From assembly GCA_050258235.1 (NCBI GenBank), contig JBLMYK010000140.1, positions 1-8,363 on the forward strand: a DNA stretch of 8,363 bases, written 5' to 3'. Below the pieces are notes generated by a model that was given only the letters and a program-made list of their open reading frames with translations, was not told the DNA's origin and did no database searches. A program made the position numbers and the translations under genes. This DNA is from JAKOQB01 sp050258235. Lineage in GTDB: Bacteria > Pseudomonadota > Gammaproteobacteria > Burkholderiales > Burkholderiaceae_F. Position 1 is the stretch's first letter. Each line of letters starts with the position of its first letter. Shown piece after piece: positions 6,340 through 8,363 of this stretch.

Positions 6340-7125
6340 ATGAACCGCGCCGTGATCCTCATCCGCTCCGCGGCCTATCTGCTGCTGTTGATCGCCTCGG
6401 TCGCGCCGTGGTCGGTGATCGTGCTGGCCGCGTACGTGACGCCGGTACGGACACGCTACTGGCTGTGCACGCGCTGGACCAAGTTCGCGATCTGGGCCGG
6501 GCGCGCGGTGTGCGGCATCCGCTGGCGCGTCGAAGGATGGGAAAACCTGCCGGACGGGCCGGCGATCGTCCTGCCGAAGCACCAGTCGGCCTGGGAAACG
6601 CTGTGGCTGCCGTCGTTCCTGCCGCGCGAGCTCACCTTTGTCTACAAGCGCGAACTGCACATGGTTCCGTTCTTCGGCTGGGGAATCGCGTCGCTGCACA
6701 TGATCAACATCGATCGCAGCAGGGGGCAGGATGCCTTCGAGCAGGTCGTCACGCAGGGCGTCGAGCTCCTGCGCGAAGGCTGGTGGATCGTGATCTTTCC
6801 CGAGGGAACGCGCACTCCACCGGGGTCGACGCGACGCTACAAGACCGGAGGCGTCCGGCTCGCGGTGCGCACCGGCACGCCGGTCGTGCCGATTGCGGTC
6901 AACAGCGGCGAATGCTGGCCGCGCAAGGCGTTCATCAAGACGCCGGGAGAGATCACGGTCGTGATCGGCAAGCCGATCTCCCCTATCGGCAGGAGCGTCG
7001 ACGAGATGGCGGCACTCGTAGAATCGTGGATAGAAACCGAGATGCGGCGGCTGGCGCCGCACCGGTACACCGGTCCCTACAACGCCGAGCGCGCCACCAC
7101 GGTCGCGTCCGGCGCAAATCCGTGA
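6340..7125 (+). CDS. plsC: PlsC-family lysophospholipid (1-acyl-G3P) acyltransferase
   Basis: The 261-residue product is a PlsC/LPLAT-family acyltransferase. It probably transfers an acyl chain to 1-acyl-glycerol-3-phosphate to make phosphatidic acid at the inner membrane, though related proteins acylate other lipids. A hydrophobic N-terminal segment (about residues 5-33) would anchor it. The acyltransferase motifs are in order. Motif I is KHQSAWE (80-86), with catalytic His81 and the acidic partner as Glu86 (HX4E rather than the common HX4D). The motif II region is KRELHMVPFFGW (103-114), motif III is FPEGTR (153-158), and motif IV is VVPIAV (182-187). The ATG at 6340 gives a complete N-terminal helix; no clear ribosome binding site precedes it. 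The TGA stop overlaps the GTG start of the next gene. Exact substrate is inferred from the family only, and plsC is used in that sense. Confidence 0.9.
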   Translation: MNRAVILIRSAAYLLLLIASVAPWSVIVLAAYVTPVRTRYWLCTRWTKFAIWAGRAVCGIRWRVEGWENLPDGPAIVLPKHQSAWETLWLPSFLPRELTFVYKRELHMVPFFGWGIASLHMINIDRSRGQDAFEQVVTQGVELLREGWWIVIFPEGTRTPPGSTRRYKTGGVRLAVRTGTPVVPIAVNSGECWPRKAFIKTPGEITVVIGKPISPIGRSVDEMAALVESWIETEMRRLAPHRYTGPYNAERATTVASGANP

Positions 7126-7952
7126 AACGCAACGCGCCCCTCGATGCGCAGCAGCTGGCACTGGCGTTCGATGCGCCGGCCGCACCTGCGCTGCATCCCG
7201 ACGCGCCGCGCAGCGCAGGTCGAAGCGACGCCCGGCGCTGCATCGCACTCGATCACGAACTGATCGACTACCGGTTGCGACGTGCGCGCCGCCGCTCGAT
7301 CGGATTCCAGATCGACGACGGCGGACTCACCGTCAGTGCGCCGCGCTGGGTACGGCTCGCCGAAATCGAAGCCGCGATCCTGGAGAAGCAACGCTGGATC
7401 CGCACCAAAATCGCGGAGTGGCACGTGTGGCGCCGCGAGCGTCGTCTGCACGAAGCCAGGTTCGCCGACGGCGGCGTACTGCCATTCCTCGGCTCGCACG
7501 TCACGTTGCGCCTGCACGCGCAGGCGATTGCCACCCGCCTGCACGATTTACCGCGCGCGCGCGAGCTGCATGTCGCCCTGCCCGCATGCGCGGACGAGCA
7601 ACAGGTGCGCGACGCGGTGCATGCGTGGCTTCAGGCAGAAGCGCGGCGCGTGCTCGGCGAGCGGATCGAACGGCTCGCCGCGCCTCTGGCGACGCGGCTG
7701 CGCGGCTGGACGCTTTCGTCCGCGCGATCGCAATGGGGCTCGTGCACGCACGACGGCCGCATCCGGCTGAACTGGCGGCTGATCCACTTCTCGCTGCCGG
7801 TGATCGACTACGTGATCGCGCACGAACTCGCGCACCTGGCGGAGATGAATCACGGCGCCCGTTTCTGGCGCGTGGTCGGCGAGCTGCTGCCGGGGTTCGA
7901 GCCGGCGCGCGATGAAATCCGCGGCGTCGATCTCGCCGCACTGTCGTTCTAG
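7122..7952 (+). CDS. YgjP-like (DUF45, M48-type) zinc metallopeptidase
   Basis: This 276-residue protein belongs to the YgjP/DUF45 group of putative zinc metallopeptidases related to SprT and Wss1-type proteases; the substrate is not established. The C-terminal catalytic part has the family block SARSQWGSC (200-208), IRLNWRLIHF (214-223), then HELAH (234-238), the HExxH zinc motif with catalytic Glu235. A third probable zinc ligand, His244, lies in EMNHGARFW (241-249). Residues 41-150 fit the N-terminal DUF45 region (YRLRRARRRSIGFQI). Residues 2-40 form an Ala/Pro/Asp-rich, probably disordered tail containing QLALAF (11-16). The start is GTG 7122 inside the plsC stop (GTGA), which suggests translational coupling. 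The open frame continues upstream inside plsC, but that part looks unlike any family. A later start would trim only the disordered tail. Confidence 0.9.
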   Translation: MKRNAPLDAQQLALAFDAPAAPALHPDAPRSAGRSDARRCIALDHELIDYRLRRARRRSIGFQIDDGGLTVSAPRWVRLAEIEAAILEKQRWIRTKIAEWHVWRRERRLHEARFADGGVLPFLGSHVTLRLHAQAIATRLHDLPRARELHVALPACADEQQVRDAVHAWLQAEARRVLGERIERLAAPLATRLRGWTLSSARSQWGSCTHDGRIRLNWRLIHFSLPVIDYVIAHELAHLAEMNHGARFWRVVGELLPGFEPARDEIRGVDLAALSF

Positions 7953-7989
7953 CCCGCCAGCGGCAAGGCGGTCGGCCCAACCCCACCTC

Positions 7990-7994
7990 GAGGA
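7990..7994 (+). promoter_or_regulatory. Shine-Dalgarno sequence for gloA
   Basis: GAGGA ends 4 nt before the ATG at 7999 and is the best ribosome binding site in the 46-bp gap (7953-7998). The rest of the gap is C-rich. It contains only a weak five-pair inverted repeat (CCGCC 7954-7958, GGCGG 7967-7971) with no T-run, so it is not called a terminator. Confidence 0.5.
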
Positions 7995-7998
7995 CCGA

Positions 7999-8363
7999 AT
8001 GCGAATCCTTCATACCATGCTGCGCGTCGGCGACCTGCGGCGCTCGATCGATTTCTACACGAAAGTGATGGGCATGCAGGTGCTGCGCACCACCGACCGG
8101 CCCGAACAGAAATACACCCTCGCGTTCGTCGGCTACGGCGACGAGCGCGAACACGCGGTGCTCGAACTCACCTACAACTACGGTGTCGACAGGTACGACA
8201 TCGGCAGCGGCTACGGCCACATCGCCGTCGCGGTGCCGGACGCATACAAGGCGTGCGAAGCGATCCGCGCCGGCGGCGGCAACGTGACGCGCGAAGCCGG
8301 CCCGGTGAAGGGCGGCACGACCGTGATTGCGTTCGTCACCGACCCGGATGGCTACAAGATCGA
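7999..8363 (+). CDS. gloA: Lactoylglutathione lyase (glyoxalase I), 3'-truncated
   Basis: GloA converts the hemithioacetal of methylglyoxal and glutathione to S-lactoylglutathione in the cytoplasm, the first step of methylglyoxal detoxification before GloB. The window shows 121 complete codons of about 130 expected. The single-domain bacterial form is evident from MRILHTMLRVGDLRRSIDFY at the N-terminus and the two beta-alpha-beta-beta-beta modules. Three of the four metal ligands known from E. coli GloA align at the same numbers: His5, Glu56 in HAVLELTYN, and His74 in GYGHIAV. The fourth (Glu122) falls on the final incomplete codon, which reads GA and is compatible with glutamate. The FVTDPDGYKI block leads into it. 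The ATG has GAGGA just upstream. A gloA gene directly after the YgjP-type gene is a familiar arrangement in Burkholderiales. Confidence 0.96.
   Translation, partial: MRILHTMLRVGDLRRSIDFYTKVMGMQVLRTTDRPEQKYTLAFVGYGDEREHAVLELTYNYGVDRYDIGSGYGHIAVAVPDAYKACEAIRAGGGNVTREAGPVKGGTTVIAFVTDPDGYKI

Noticed and set aside
6408..7121. Upstream in-frame extension of the YgjP-type gene inside plsC, giving an apparent fusion protein
   Set aside because: The extra residues are an out-of-frame reading of conserved plsC codons. The GTG at 7122 in the plsC stop is the more natural start.
6130..7248. 372-codon minus-strand frame opposite the plsC region
   Set aside because: It crosses three plus-strand genes and encodes Arg-rich sequence with no motif.
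7552..7563. Alternating CG tract (six repeats) as a Z-DNA or regulatory element
   Set aside because: It lies inside a coding region of Arg/Ala/Pro codons. Similar runs (near 5206-5216) occur elsewhere in this GC-rich sequence, so composition explains it.
7954..7971. Inverted repeat after the metallopeptidase gene as a terminator
   Set aside because: The stem has only five pairs with an eight-base loop and no downstream T-run.

Overview
This GC-rich window carries an uninterrupted run of nine same-strand reading frames (eight recognisable genes plus one unfamiliar small ORF). It looks like a chromosomal housekeeping locus of a betaproteobacterium, most likely in or near the Burkholderiales. 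The basis is gene order as I remember it (ybeY, corC, lnt, glyQ, glyS, [gmhB], plsC, YgjP-type metallopeptidase, gloA) and the Burkholderia-like flavour of the YbeY, CorC and PlsC proteins. No tRNA, rRNA, CRISPR array, insertion sequence, phage gene or clear rho-independent terminator was seen.

Layout: the 3' part of ybeY (rRNA maturation endonuclease) is cut by the left edge. After about 155 bp with a possible promoter comes corC (CBS-domain protein). The corC stop overlaps the start of a 68-residue, two-hydrophobic-segment ORF that I do not recognise. Then come lnt (apolipoprotein N-acyltransferase, TTG start), glyQ and glyS (alpha and beta chains of glycyl-tRNA synthetase, coupled by a TAATG overlap), a 32-bp gap, a PlsC-family acyltransferase, a YgjP/DUF45 zinc metallopeptidase starting at a GTG inside the PlsC stop, and gloA (glyoxalase I), cut by the right edge one codon before its last metal ligand is complete.

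Functionally the locus groups translation and RNA maturation (YbeY, GlyQS) with envelope biogenesis (Lnt, PlsC and possibly CorC), followed by a metallopeptidase and methylglyoxal detoxification. Tight junctions (ATGA, TAATG, GTGA) and the absence of terminators suggest long co-transcribed units. Possible internal -10 elements lie before corC, lnt and glyQ.

I did not find an exotic new system. The points most worth checking are the small membrane ORF between corC and lnt, the absence of gmhB from its usual slot, TAG stop codons lying inside -10-like hexamers before both lnt and glyQ, and a sliding-clamp-binding-like peptide in the N-terminal tail of the metallopeptidase.
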